64,000 nt of DNA from Mixophyes australis (taxonomy: Eukaryota > Chordata > Amphibia > Anura > Limnodynastidae), in NCBI GenBank assembly GCA_036250195.1, contig JAVHZZ010000001.1:395584283-395648282 (forward strand), read 5' to 3'. Each line of letters starts with the position of its first letter. Position 1 is the first letter of the stretch. Shown one piece after another: positions 1 to 20,240 of the stretch. Position numbers and translations under genes: made by a program. The notes beneath the pieces are model-generated. The model searched no databases and was not told where the DNA came from. It saw only the letters and a list, made by a program, of their open reading frames with translations.

Positions 1-208
1 CACTTGAAAATATGGTATACTACAAAGTGCATATTTATTTCTAGTAAAATAAGTAATAAGTAAAATAAGCAAGACAAAATTTTGAAATGTTTATATTTAA
101 TCTTAGCAACTCCATGTTCCTTAAAAATTAACAACAGGGGTGTTTTAACGTTTCTTACAAAGCATTTATTCTGGTGTAATTGCAATAGTGAATGGTAAGA
201 CATAAGGA

Positions 209-360
209 CACGTGACATTCCTGTCTGTGGTCATTCAGGGATACCGCCACTAGAGGTCCTCGTTCTATCCCCACACGTGCGCCCTCTTCCTCTCGCTGGT
301 CTCTCCCTGAACTCTCGCGTGTGCGGCCTTCTCTTCCTCTTTCTCTCCCAGCTCGTCAAG
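209..360 (+). promoter_or_regulatory. RPS3A: RPS3A core promoter and TOP 5'UTR
   Basis: The ATG at 361 is preceded by a long pyrimidine tract, CCTTCTCTTCCTCTTTCTC, from about 327. This is the 5' terminal oligopyrimidine (TOP) signature of ribosomal protein mRNAs, which couples their translation to mTOR/LARP1 signalling. The most likely start site is a C near 327-328, giving a 5'UTR of about 33 nt. A second pyrimidine tract at 283-307 could be an alternative start. No TATA box is visible, as usual for this gene class. A CACGTG E-box lies at 209-214. The start context AAGATGG is strong. The exact start site is inferred. Confidence 0.75.
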
Positions 361-7547
<7,187 letters not shown>

Positions 7548-7576
7548 GATGATCAATCTGATGTAGCCTGTAAAAA

Positions 7577-7582
7577 AATAAA
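7577..7582 (+). terminator. RPS3A: RPS3A polyadenylation signal AATAAA
   Basis: A canonical AATAAA lies 30 nt past the stop, followed by a GU-rich stretch (CTTGTGTGGTGTGC) that fits a CstF-binding downstream element. Cleavage is expected near 7595-7602. Confidence 0.9.
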
Positions 7583-7599
7583 CCATCTGTTCTATGTAT

Positions 7600-8440
7600 T
7601 GCCTTGTGTGGTGTGCTTACACTCTGGGAAGTAAACATAAAACCCAAATTTAGTGCGTTAAATGTTGCCCTGTGTGTGTGTTTCTATGTGAGCCTTTTGG
7701 ACACTACAAAAAGCTGCATGATGGAGAGCTTTCTTTTCATGGCTATAGATATAGAAGTGCATTTGTTGGAGAATATCTTCCACAGCTTTCAAGGTAAAAG
7801 TGAAATCTTGCATAGTTATTTAGTATCTAAAAGTAAGCCATTAGACCACAAAGCAACAAATATTGAAAACATAATTTGTTTGGTTGTAAACAATTTTTTG
7901 ACTGCTGGAAGGAAACCTCAGGACATAATGACATAACGACAATGTGACAAAGCAACAAACCTTCTTTTAGCATTTTTGGTCTCTTTACCAAATAATTGAG
8001 TAATATATAAAAACTGATACACATTATAAATCAGACCTGTGCAACACTGAGTGACCCTGCTTGTAACTACTACACATAAAATAAGTTCATATAAAAGCTA
8101 CTTACAACCTTTACTTATATCCTGGTGTTTAAATGCTGCAGATCACCTGTCTACTACATTATTTCTTAAGTGGTATAAAATAGTTGCAGATGCACCAATA
8201 TGCTTAGCTGTAGTGGATTGTATGTATGTGCCGTACAAAAATGCTCCAACTGGAGAACCTATGTATATTTATTGTTTTCTTGCTGTGGAACGCTGTGTTG
8301 AGTCCTTCGATGTCCAGAGTGTTGGTAGGCCTGAGCCAGAGGCTTGCAGTGTGGGTGTGGAGGTTGACTGAGGTGGGAACCTTGCCACAAGCTGTTTATT
8401 TTTTTGTTGTTGTTAATGCATTTTGCCATTGTTCTGCATC
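7600..8440. other. Intergenic, downstream of RPS3A
   Basis: AT-rich sequence with no recognised gene. Open frames at 7604-7936 and 8051-8371 (plus) encode no recognised family and have no repeat signature that I can name. The second (106 codons, containing CLAVVDCMYVPYKNAPTGEP) is protein-like in composition but unplaced. Confidence 0.5.
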
Positions 8441-8910
8441 AAGCAAGGTGATAAAAAGGTAGAAAGCCAGGGTCTTCATTCATTCCTGCTAATAGAGAAC
8501 CTTGCTACTAACAAGCTAATCCATGGAGCAAACTTGTGCTCTTTATGCAAGTGGTGAGACTTTCCTTATTGTCTTCAAGAACCAGTCAGCTATAATTACA
8601 AAAATATATGTGCGCACGACAGCGGGTATTTGCACTATATCCTCCACTATTGCTGTCCACACCCGGCTACTAGCCGGGTGTGGACAGTTGGCCACTAGCC
8701 CAATGAACTATATTATGCCTTATGTAAGTTGACTGACTTTTAATCAATGTCTTCAACATCCAGATTGCTAATAAGGGAGCCATGCAGGGCATCCATTATC
8801 CCTTCCTATAGTGCACTTGATTAGAAGCCAACTGAGGCATTATGCCTTCATTAACCAGATAAAACTTCTCAATGTCTTGAATCAGCTTGGTGCATTATCG
8901 AAACAAAAAA
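8440..8910 (-). repeat. tRNA-like degenerate repeat units, left part of array
   Basis: At least two degenerate units related to those at 12830-13820. On the minus strand each reads an A-box-like segment (for example TGCCTCAGTTGGC from about 8838-8850), then a CTATAGGAAGGGATAATGG-type segment, then a B-box-like end. The units also share plus-strand phrases such as AATGTCTTCAACATCC. The L2 insertion at about 9065-12803 separates this part from the larger right part. Origin as a tRNA-derived SINE or tRNA pseudogene array is inference. Confidence 0.45.
8653..8687. repeat. Perfect 35-nt palindrome (17-bp arms, 1-nt loop)
   Basis: CTGTCCACACCCGGCTA, then C, then the exact reverse complement. The arm is identical to a 17-mer in the tandem repeat units of RPS3A intron 5, 1.8 kb upstream. 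Such a perfect foldback would extrude as a cruciform or form a strong RNA hairpin. Confidence 0.9.
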
Positions 8911-9589
8911 ATGTTATCTGTTTAAACTTAGGTTGGCCCAGTTTTTTATTGATGTCTAATTTATGATAGGTATCTGGCCTCCTCTAGCCTATGAAACAAA
9001 TGTTTTCTTTTCCTTTGATTAGCTGACCACTTGGCACATCTGTAGAGTATTGCTAAATTAGCCTGACTACATCTTGACCTCAGTCTACGGGGAGACGTAT
9101 GTGGGGTAGACGTATGTGATTTCTACACGAAGTGGGATTTTCTCACAAAGTGGACGAAAATGCACAGTTCGACAACACACTTGAACAAACATTGGACTAC
9201 ATTTGACTGGATTTTACTTCCAGCAATAAGCAACATCTGCCACAGCCTATTTCTGCATTACTTGTCTTTCTATATGGAACACTGCAAAGAGGTAATTCTT
9301 TAAAATCCCCTAAATTTTTGGCTTTAACTCCTTTTATCACAATGTGGAACAAATTGCTTTTCTTGGTCTCTTTTCATGGCATCATCATTATAACTCATCT
9401 TTTACCCCTCCACCATCACAAACATTTGTTCATATTGCACCTGCATTACTCCACTCACCTCTAGTCAACACCCATGAACTGCTGTCCTATTTATTATCTC
9501 TAACAAGTACAACCTCCACCTGTCGCCAGAAAATAAAGTCACACATCTTACAATCACCTTGCCTATCTTTCTCTCACTCTGCTTCTATT

Positions 9590-10603
9590 AGCTGGTGATA
9601 TATCACTTAATCCAGGTCCCCCACACTCCTCACACACACATACATCAGAGCAATACCGTTCTATAGCAAACCTCAAACATCACCTGTCTCCCCTCCCTTC
9701 CAAAGTCCTTTAAATGTGCCCTTTGGAATGCACACTGTTTGTAACAAACTTGCCTCCATTCATGATCTTTTCCTCTCAAAAAACCTCAACCTTCTGGTAA
9801 TAACAAACATGGCTCATGCAATCACACTGCCTCAACTGCAGCACTTTCACATGGTGGCCTCCATCTCACCCACACCTCCAGACCTGAAGGCAGACAGGGA
9901 GGTGGGGTTGGACTACTTCTCTCCCCACAGTGCACGTTTACAGTTCTACCAAATGTTCCATCACTCACATTCACATCTTTTGAAGTACATGCTATTCGCA
10001 TTTTTAATCCATTCTCCCTACGTGTTGCGGTGATCTATCGTCCCCCCTGGAGCACACCAACAATTTATTCAGGATTTCTCTGCATGGCTCCCTCACTTAT
10101 CTTCAGACATCCCCACCATCATCATGGGTGACTTCAACATCCCCATTGATAACCCACCTTCCAAAGCTGCTTCCAAACTACTCTCTCTAACCTCCTCACT
10201 TGACCACTCCCAGTGGATTGAATCATCTACTCATAAGGATGGCCACTGCCTTGATCTTGTTTTCTCTAGACTATGCTCAGGGTCTCATTTTCTTAACACA
10301 CCCTTCCCCCTCTCAGATCATCACCTTATCAGCTACTCACTCATCCCCACTGCTCTAACCTCTCTACTGTCTAACTCTACCAAGCCTCCTCATACCCACA
10401 GAAATCTGAATTCTATTAATCTTCAACAATTTTCCACCTCTCTCCAACACCTTCTCTCCCCTATCTCTACATTCTCATCCCCTGAGATGGCAGTACCCCA
10501 TTTTCACCAAACCTTAGCAACGGCCCTTGATCAAGTCGCTCCAGCGACGCTACATACTACACGTCTACTTCGATGTCAACCGTGGCACACTAAAGCAACA
10601 TGA
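9590..10603 (+). pseudogene. L2 endonuclease domain, frameshifted
   Basis: Pieces in changing frames: GDISLNPGP near 9597, CALWNAHSVCNKLASIHDLF near 9717-9770, VAVIYRPP near 10027, MGDFNIPIDNPPSKAASKLL from 10124, then the C-terminal HCLDLVFSRLCSG and SDHHLISYSL. These match the EN domain of L2/CR1 LINEs, which nicks target DNA for target-primed reverse transcription. Several frameshifts between 9720 and 10130 make it inactive. Confidence 0.85.
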
Positions 10604-11129
10604 AATCTTCAAAAACTGTCCCGTAAAGCAACGTCACTGGCATAAATCTCGCACCTCTAATGACTTCTTCACATATACTTCTGTCTACCACTCCTATCGA
10701 AATGCTCTGGACACTGCAAAACAAACATACTTCCAATCTCTTATCTATACTCGGGCTTCTAACCCTAAATGCCTATTTAACACATTTAAATATCTTCTCA
10801 ATCCTCCCACCCCGAACCCTCCATCTACTGTCAGTGCTCAGGATCTTGCTTCCTACTTCAAGGACAAGATTAGACTATAAATGGTATCCTCTTCCTCGAC
10901 AAGCAATCGGCTCAATTCCTTCCCACTACCCTCTGACACCCTCTCTTCATTTGACCCCACAAATGAAGAGGAAATTTCTATGCTCCTTATCTTCCTACTC
11001 TACCTCCTGTCCTCTTGATCATATTCCCTCGCAAATTGGTAGATCCCTGTCTTCTGTGCTCATTTCACCTCTAACTCAAATCTAATCTCGCTCTCTACTG
11101 GCATCTTTCCATCATTATACAAGCATGCA

Positions 11130-12563
<1,434 letters not shown>

Positions 12564-12829
12564 TGGGTTCATTTAGCTTATGAGTCACTTTTACCTTTGC
12601 ATGCTGGCTGGGCCAAAATGCTAAATGTAGACTTAACCTCATGTGTCAATCTCCGATTGTCCCATAGAGTGTAAGCTTGCGAGCAGGGCTTTCTAACCTC
12701 TTTGTCTGTTTTACCCAGTTTGTTTATTAGTTTACTATGTTTGTCCCCAATTGTAAAGCGCTACTGAATATGTTAGCGCTATATAAATAAATGATGATGA
12801 TGGTATTCCTCCATGTCTTCTAAGAGCCT

Positions 12830-13820
12830 GTGCAACTTTCAAGGTATAAACAAAAAGGGAAACCACTGGATGGATTTTAAACCACAGCCTCCTTATAAGA
12901 GAATATGGCCACTAGCTACTTAGCCAGCTCATACTGTGTGAAAGTGCTTTGACTTTACTCAATGTTTGCAGTCATTCTGCAATATCCAAGGTACTAAAAT
13001 TGTAGCATGCCAGGGATTTGAAGCATGGCCTCCATTACTCCTTCCCATAGACCAACTACCAAGCACTTTCATGAGTTTGGTAAGTGATGTCTAAAGTTGA
13101 GTGACATTACTCAATGCCTTCAACCAGTTTATTGCAACATCTAAGGTACTAAAAGTGGATAAAAGCAGTATATAAGGTACCATGGCCTACTCTATCATAG
13201 TACATACCTTACCATTTGCACACTCAGCTTTTGCATGCTTTATGGATGAACAAACAAAGCCAGTCTAGAGACTTAAATTAGGGTCTCCATTTTCCCTGCC
13301 CATAGGGAAGCCTGCTACTTGCTCACTGAGGCAACTTGTGTTTTAATAAAATTGAGAGACTTTCCTAGAAGTCTATCACACTGCTACAACATCCAATGTA
13401 CTACAAAAGGGCAGCTGGCATTTCAACCAGGGCCTTCACTTGCTTTGCCCATAAAGCACCTGGTCACTAGCTTGCTGAGCCATATCCTGCCTTAAGCAAG
13501 TGGAGTCTTTCTTCATTGCCTTCATACAATTTATTGCAAAATCCAAGGCATGTGGATATATTCGATGTGCATGTAAGGGAGGTGTCATGATATGTGGGAG
13601 CATTGATGGGCATGTAAATGCCATGCAGGGATGTCAGATGGCATGTAAGGAACATTTGAAGAGGTCTGCTTGGCATATAATTGGCTTTATGGGATCTCAA
13701 AAAGCAGGCACCCAGGGGATTCAAACCATTATCATTTCCCATAGAGAATCTGGCTACTAGCCCACTTAGCATAAGGAAGTGGGGTGATTTTCTTCAATGA
13801 CTTCAACCAACCTGCTGTAT
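12830..13820 (-). repeat. Degenerate tandem array of tRNA-like units, right part
   Basis: About five diverged units. On the minus strand each shows an A-box-like start, a spacer containing CTATGGGAAR or TTATGGGCAA, and a B-box-like end. Examples: A-like TGGCTCAGCAAGC with B-like GGTTGAAATGCC (unit at about 13405-13500); A-like TGCCTCAGTGAGC (about 13338-13350); B-like GGTTTGAATCCC (about 13716-13727). On the plus strand the units share phrases such as CAACATCCAAGGTACTAAAA and CCTTCCCATAG. Spacing is irregular (about 150-290 bp). No unit is an intact tRNA gene. I read this as an old tRNA-derived repeat. Confidence 0.5.
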
Positions 13821-13839
13821 TATGCCAGGTAACAGAGAA

Positions 13840-14690
13840 GGCTCTCCATGATATTTGATCAAGAGGCACCACCATCATAAACTACCTGGAGACTAAACAA
13901 TTGAGCTCAATTATATCTTAAGTTAATGAAGTGACTTTAAATCATCTATTCTGCTGTAACATATAACATACTAAAAAAATGGCTTGACAATAATAGTTTG
14001 AATGTCTCTGTAAATGTAACTAATACATATTGTCGGACAATCTGTTAATTGTAATTTACAAAATGTAGATTAGATACATCTCTTGATTAGATAACTATCT
14101 TCTGTTTCTACCTTCAAGATTTGATGGATACTTTATAACTGCAATATTTGTTAATGTTATGATTTATGTTCGTAGCGCTGCTATTATACTAATATTTAGA
14201 TACATTTATAGATGCACTTTCATGTATTTCAAAAGTTGTGTCAAGCGGGAACCATAGATTGATATCTCAAGTTATTCATGGTTTAATATTTACAGGTAAG
14301 GCAGACAAACTTTGACACTCTTTTCTATCCTTATGCAATTGCTTTGCTTTACAGTGCCCTCATTTTTTTTTTTTACCCCTAAATGTTCAAAATACATTCA
14401 CATTAAAGGGGTGCATGCACTGGGGTTTGGGAAGACCCATGTAAAATAATCACTCTTACTAATACTAAAATAAAGAATATAAGATTTTTGTTCCTAGAAT
14501 GACAGGGGTATCAATACAAACTACAGTTGGTTGTGACTTTCCGCCAAGAGACCCGTTTCTATGATTCAGAGCATGAAAAATTAAGCCTGCTTAAGCCAGT
14601 AATAGTGGCGACAGTATAGCTATGGACTGTGACATTTTATAAACTCTTTAAGAGGCTGTACCGGTACTTTAAAATATAAGAGGAGATATA
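13840..14690. other. Intergenic, nothing recognised
   Basis: AT-rich sequence without an open frame of note, RNA gene or repeat structure that I could recognise. Confidence 0.6.
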
Positions 14691-15775
14691 ACAGACATCT
14701 TAAAACTGTTCTATGCAAACATTTACAAACAAGAACCACTAAATAATAGAAATAAGGACAAATTTTAGGATAATGTTCTCCTGTCGTAAATACCAGATGC
14801 TGTAAGAGAGGAATTCTTCAAATTGTCGCAGTCACTATTGGAAGAACTTCAAAGAACTTTTATAATACTATCAAATTTGAAGATATATACTTCCAATGCT
14901 TTTCAATAGTGCAAAAATAAATGTTTTACTCAAAGGAGGGACACAGAACTGCCAGTCTCATATGGACCGAATTCACTTCTAAAGATGGACTAAATAAAAT
15001 TCTCAATATCTTACTCTCTTTAGATGCCAAAAAGGTTTTTGACTTGGTGGTTTGGGATAACCTCTATTAGACAATCCACAGATTTATAATTCCAACTAAA
15101 TATATTCAATTAATACAGGCGTTCTACACAAAATCATCCACATAAATATTGGCAAATGGGCATATTTCACCTCATATTCAAAGGGGAACATGTCAGGGAT
15201 GTCCCCTATCCCCATTTGCAATTGTACTAGAACCATTGGCCATAGCACTACGGAAATATCCGTCCTTCATAGAGATACATAAAGGTAAACAAAAAATTAA
15301 ATTGTCTCCTTTTGCAGATGACAAGTTCTTATTAATATCTAATCCGACAACTTCTATTCCAGCAATCTTAGACGCCATTTCGCTTTTTAGCTCCTTCGCA
15401 GGCTATAAAGTTGGAAATTCTCTCTCTAACCCAAATGCTATATTCCAATCGCCTCAAATATCCACAAATAAAATAACTCGAGATGTATTGAAATACCTTG
15501 CAATATGTATTCCCTCTAAAATATGTAACTTATACAAATTCAACTTTTCGCAAATTATAGCCAAAAGCACCCAAATGATTAACTGGAAAAATGTAAAAAT
15601 TATCTCTACTGGGCAGAGCAGTGGTAGTGAAAGGCATATATTCCCCAAACTTTCATATTGTAGCCAAATACTACCCATTCGCAAATCTGATGTGATTAGT
15701 GTGGCAACAGAAAAAAAAAAAACTAAAATTGCTTGAAGCAAAATAGGACTCCATTGGGAGACATTGCAAGACATT
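14690..15775 (+). mobile_element. L1/Tx1-type LINE reverse transcriptase relic
   Basis: Reads on the plus strand with breaks: ILKTVLCKHLQTRTTK-like upstream part, LLSLDAKKVFDLVVWDNLY (motif A, about 15018-15070), RGTCQGCPLSPFAIVLEPLA (about 15182-15240) and SPFADDKFLLISNP (FADD motif, about 15303-15345). The GTRQGCPLSP and LEPLA spellings are L1/Tx1-clade, unlike the L2 copy at 9.1-12.8 kb. Both ends are lost. The longest open stretch is 15149-15736. Confidence 0.8.
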
Positions 15776-15935
15776 GGGGTATAGTAGGTGGGACTAAGAG
15801 TTTAAGAACTTTTCATACATGCTTGATCCCCACACTCCTCTCCTGTACAGACCTCCGTTTTGTATAACCAAGAAGAGAAGAAAGGACCAACAAGGCCAAA
15901 AATAGAACCAAGTAACTTTAACAAAACCAAACTAC

Positions 15936-17220
15936 TTACAGAGCAAAGGGAGGGTGCATGACCGCCTTAGTCTTGGTAAACACTTGGAACGCAGTGGCTA
16001 GATCGAAGGTCAGGGCACTGAACTGGAAGTGAGAACTCCATACAGCAAGACAGAAGACACATTGGTGTCCCTTCCAAACTGGTACATGTAAGTAGGCATC
16101 TTTGATATCTTTGGAGACCAGGAACTTTCCCTGTTCCATGCTTGCAATGACTGTGTGCAGGGACGCCATCCGAAACCTGAGAATTATGACTTGCCTTTTG
16201 AGGGTCTGCAAGTTTAGAGTGGGACAGAAGGACCCGTCTGGCTTGGGGACCAGGAAGAGGTTGGAATACAATCCCTGACCTTTTTCTTGCTGTGGGACCC
16301 GGACAATAATGCCATCCGGAAGAAGGCTTCTAGATGGCCTTCTACTAAGGTGAGAAGTTCCATTCTTGGAACGTCACCCTGGATACCTCTCACTAGCTTC
16401 TCTGAGCATAACTGGATGGCTTTATTAACCCATGGTATGGTCATGTTTGGTCTAAAGAAAGTGCCTGCCGCGACATAAGCTGAGCAGAGGGCTAGGTTAC
16501 ACTTCTCGTCAGTGGGGTCCCTTAGAGAAACCCTGCCGTGAAGGAATAGCAGAAGTAGTGGACAGACGAGCTACAGCGGTATCCACCCTATTTAACTACC
16601 TCCTCTGCCAGGAGATGATAAAGATTTAAATCTGCCTGGCATCATAAATTGTTTATTTGGCTTCTGCCAAGCATCAGACACCATGTCCATCAACTAAGGA
16701 TAGGGTGGGAAACAGGCTACCTGTGACTTTGGTCTCTTAAATAGGGCGAATGCCTAAAAGGCCATAGGCTCAGGTTCCACAAAGCCCAAAGAGTGTTCGA
16801 TTACTAGGATGAGATTATCCACATTGTTAGTGGATGCAGAATCCTCAGAGCTAAAAGGGTCTTCCTCTTGTAAATCAAGATCCAACTCACCATCCTCTGC
16901 TGAAGAATGTTCCAGATCCTTATCAGCCTATGAATTGATCTGCTCATCCCTGTGAGAGATGGTAAGTAAACTTGCTGCTCCATGGGCGGACTCAGACTGG
17001 GATAATGGCATAACTGCTTCTGTCGGTGAAGATATGCCTGCGACAGATATGGACTGTGGGGCCTGAGTGTGTGAAGTGTGAGAAAGGGAAGATTTACGGA
17101 CCTCTTCGGACCTTAACATCACCTTAGTGAGTTCGGGCACTGACGCTGCCAGTGATCTAGCACAGACTGACTCCTCCAGAGCTGCTGACACCTGAGTGGG
17201 AGTACGTCGTTCACAGATCT
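15936..17220 (-). mobile_element. DIRS-like retroelement relic (gag-like and RT parts)
   Basis: On the minus strand the open stretch 16271-15936 encodes YSNLFLVPKPDGSFCPTLNL, then KDIKDAYLHVPV, HFQFSALTFDLATAFQVFTK: the start of a DIRS-type reverse transcriptase, normally VPKPDGSFRPVLNL, DIKDAYLH and PFGLATAPRVFTK. Upstream on the same strand (17191-16928 and 16444-16214) lie Ser-rich and PRMELL-type segments that fit a DIRS gag region. No tyrosine recombinase or terminal repeats were seen, and frames are broken. Confidence 0.75.
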
Positions 17221-17449
17221 CAGCTTCACAAACTGCACAAAGAGCATCTGGGTTAGGCAGTCCAGAATATAATTAAGTATTATAATTTGCACATATAATG
17301 CAGCACAGATGCACCAGCGGGTCTCTTACCCTTGGAAGTCCCCTCTTCAGATATAATGCAATGCTAGAAAAGTGTCAAAGGATAAATATTTTTTAAAAAA
17401 AACATATATAAAAATAATCTATGTATCCATAAAGAGATTTTTTTATAGA

Positions 17450-17515
17450 TATAGAGAGAGAGAGCGAGAGACACACACACACATTGTATGTATAATATAT
17501 ATATATATATATACA
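17450..17515. repeat. Mixed (GA)n, (CA)n, (TA)n microsatellite
   Basis: Adjacent runs of AGAGAG, ACACAC and TATATA directly before the Tc1-like fragment. No function can be read. Confidence 0.85.
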
Positions 17516-17860
17516 CAGTCAAGTCCATAAATATTGGGGCTTCAACACAATTCTCATATTTTGGGCTCTATACACCACCACAATGGATTTGAAATTAAAC
17601 TAACAAGATGGGCTTTAACTGCAGACTTTCAGCATTAATTTGAGGGAATTAAAATCCAAATCAGGTGAACAGTGTAGGAATTACAATGGTTTATATATGT
17701 GCCTCCCACTTCTTAAGGGACCAAAAGTAATGGGACAAAGTAAACAATCCTACATCAAACTTTCACTTTTTAATACTTTTGTTGCAAATCCTTTGCAGTC
17801 AATTACAGCCTGAAGTCTGGAACGCACAGACATCAAAATTAAATCAACATCAAATTTATT
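17511..17860. mobile_element. Tc1/mariner-like fragment
   Basis: Starts CAGTCAAGTCCATAAATATT at about 17516 and includes CAATTACAGCCTGAAGTCTG and GAACGCACAGACATCA. These phrases are familiar to me from Tc1-type repeats spread through fish and amphibian genomes. No transposase motif is readable here. Family assignment is from memory and moderate. Confidence 0.5.
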
Positions 17861-17869
17861 AAAAGGTGC

Positions 17870-18416
17870 ATCGCAGCAGATATCATGGATATCTGCTGCT
17901 TTGCACTCCTGATCGTTTTTGCGAGCATTTACCATTCAACAGTATGGTGACTGCTCTGGCCGCAATCTAACAAGTCCCGAAATTATTTTTTTTCCGGGAA
18001 CCTGTCATGTCAAGCTGGCGTACATTATCAGAAATGAACAAATCCAATGTGGTCAGCTCTGCTGGACAGCGCATGTGTGGAGGAATCACATGATCCCTCC
18101 CTGTCACTCACAGCTCTCTCTCTGCAACGATAGTTGCAGAGACAGAGCAGGGATCTTTGTGCGCATGTGCAGTTCTTTGAACTGCACATGCGCAATTGAA
18201 GAATGAAGAGGAACGCGAAGAACACCTGGAGGAGATCCTGACACAGCGCGTCCCGAAGAGGGGGGTAAGTATGATTTTTTTTTTTATCACAGAAACAGCA
18301 GTTTTTCTGTGATCCGTTTTTAATAAATTTGAGAAATAGTTCAATCCTTATCCATGCGATAAGGATTGATAACTATTTCTCATTTTTGCCGATGAATGAT
18401 AAATGTGCCCCTTAAT
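17870..18416. repeat. Cluster of nested perfect and near-perfect hairpins (MITE-like)
   Basis: Contains GCAGCAGATATC-ATG-GATATCTGCTGC (17874-17900), CTCTGCAAC-GATA-GTTGCAGAG (near 18119-18140), a perfect 16-bp arm hairpin with TTT loop (18160-18194, arm TGCGCATGTGCAGTTC) and a long foldback near 18326-18386 with GAGAAATAGTT and its partner. The right edge reads GATAAATGTGCCCCTTAA, like a MITE end against TTAA. No matching left terminal repeat was found, so it may be a composite of several small elements. It abuts the inferred 3' end of SH3D19. Confidence 0.6.
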
Positions 18417-18483
18417 GTCTTACATGCTGAAATACAAACCATCCAAACAAAGAAACAACACTATGATATATTATAAATTATTT

Positions 18484-18489
18484 TTTATT
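18484..18489 (-). terminator. SH3D19: Distal SH3D19 polyadenylation signal (AATAAA)
   Basis: TTTATT on the plus strand, with a U/GU-rich tract just downstream on the minus strand (about 18440-18460), the usual arrangement for cleavage near 18465. Confidence 0.6.
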
Positions 18490-19140
18490 ATGTAGCGTTC
18501 CAGTAATGCATACTTGCCCAATGAAAGGTTTTAAACAAATTACCCCCTTTGTGATACACTCCTCTCGTGTTCAGTAGGCCATTACCAAATGCATATTACA
18601 CTTATCACCTCCACATGTTTACAATATTACAGTCTTGGGAAAGCAGTCAAGATCCTTAAAGTGCATTGCTGTCAGAAGATAGGACATACATGTTGGGTTT
18701 AGGCAGTCGCTGCATCTACGGTATTATCTCAGTAAAATAAAAAGATGCAGAAGAATACAATAGGAAAAAAAAAAGGAAACAAAGTGGAAATCATTTCATT
18801 CAAAGCCCATGGGTTTACAAGTAATGTGACAGGGAGACATTCAGTTGTGAAGTAGTGTTTTAAGTGCAACCCCATACACTCACCATGTTTGACCATTACA
18901 CATGATTTTTGTTTCTATTTTACATCAGAATGTTGAGTCATTCAGCATAGAAAAATGATACAGTCTTCATAAAAAGTAGTATTGTACACAGTGTCTCAAG
19001 GAATGATTAGAATAAAATCCATTGAACCTACCCTGTATGTGGACATTCAAGGTCCATTTATGCACTAATTGGTACAGTGCAACTTATTTCTGAAACGCCA
19101 ATTGATGCTTTATGATGTTTTGCCCTCTCTTGGGTTATGT

Positions 19141-19190
19141 ATGGATGGATGGATGGATGGATGGATGGATGGATGGATGGATGGATGGAT
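19141..19190. repeat. (ATGG)n microsatellite
   Basis: About twelve perfect copies of ATGG, inside the inferred SH3D19 3'UTR. Likely length-polymorphic. Confidence 0.97.
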
Positions 19191-20234
19191 GTATACCTGT
19201 TTCAAAGCTTAGCAGGTCAGTGAGCTTATGTGGTTATATCAATAGCTGACAAACACAATCTCTAAAAAAGAAAATTATTGTGACACATGATTTGTCATTA
19301 ACGAAAGAGAAAGGAAAAATAACCGCATCCTAAAGTAATGTATTTAATAAATGTGCACTGTGGTCACGGCCAAGGTACACTTAAAGCAGTGTACTTTGGT
19401 TATGAGTGCTATTTACAAACTATCAGATGTTCGTATGCATCTGTTCAACAGTCTTTGCGCAGAGATCGATATGAGTAGGGACTCTATAGGTCCCAGTCTT
19501 CTCTTCTATTCTGCAGTGTGGATTTATGCAGTCAGTTTCTTTAGGAGTAAATACGTTTTTAACCATCAGAGTGCCAAAGAGCGCACAACATATTGTGACT
19601 GCTAAAGCACCTCGTTGCAAATAAATAAATGCATCTTTGCATTATTGCAAGTGTCCACAGAGTACAATTTACTCCTACAAAGTGTCATATCCCCAAGCCA
19701 GTGATTTTAAAAATAATCACTGCTTTGTTTCATGCAAGGACTGAACAAGGATGGGGCAGGTGGCTCAGGTTAGGATGGATTGTCCTGAAGCAGTGAGTCA
19801 GTGAGTGAATGGAGCATTTCTAGGAGAGTAATAAAAGTAAATGCACAGTATAAACTGTACTGAATATGAGAGAGGGTAAACAATGACAGTACGTAATAAC
19901 AGAAAACAATATGTAGTGGTAAGGAGATTAAATAAATTCTGAACATTAACATGTCACTGTAATGTACATAGGCACTAAATGGATTGTAGCTACTACAAAC
20001 TCTAAAGCAACCCAGCCATGTGGATCTGTACTATTTCTCCATGGAATGCTTTGAGCTATCCTGGCCACTGTAAGACAATGTGATATCTGCAATATGATCA
20101 TCACTTTCAGAAAGTACAATACAATACAGGACATTACACGTAGCGTGCGCCCAAGCTGGTCATATATAATACTGACCACGCTCACTTCCAGACACTTGCG
20201 GCCTCATATGTAGAAGGTAGATCAGAAGTCAAGA

Positions 20235-20240
20235 TTTATT
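20235..20240 (-). terminator. SH3D19: Proximal SH3D19 polyadenylation signal candidate (AATAAA)
   Basis: TTTATT on the plus strand, about 305 nt past the stop codon. The downstream minus-strand sequence is only weakly U-rich, so use is uncertain. Confidence 0.4.

Noticed and set aside
13500..13760. 86-codon plus-strand ORF
   Set aside because: Lies inside the degenerate tRNA-like array and matches no family.
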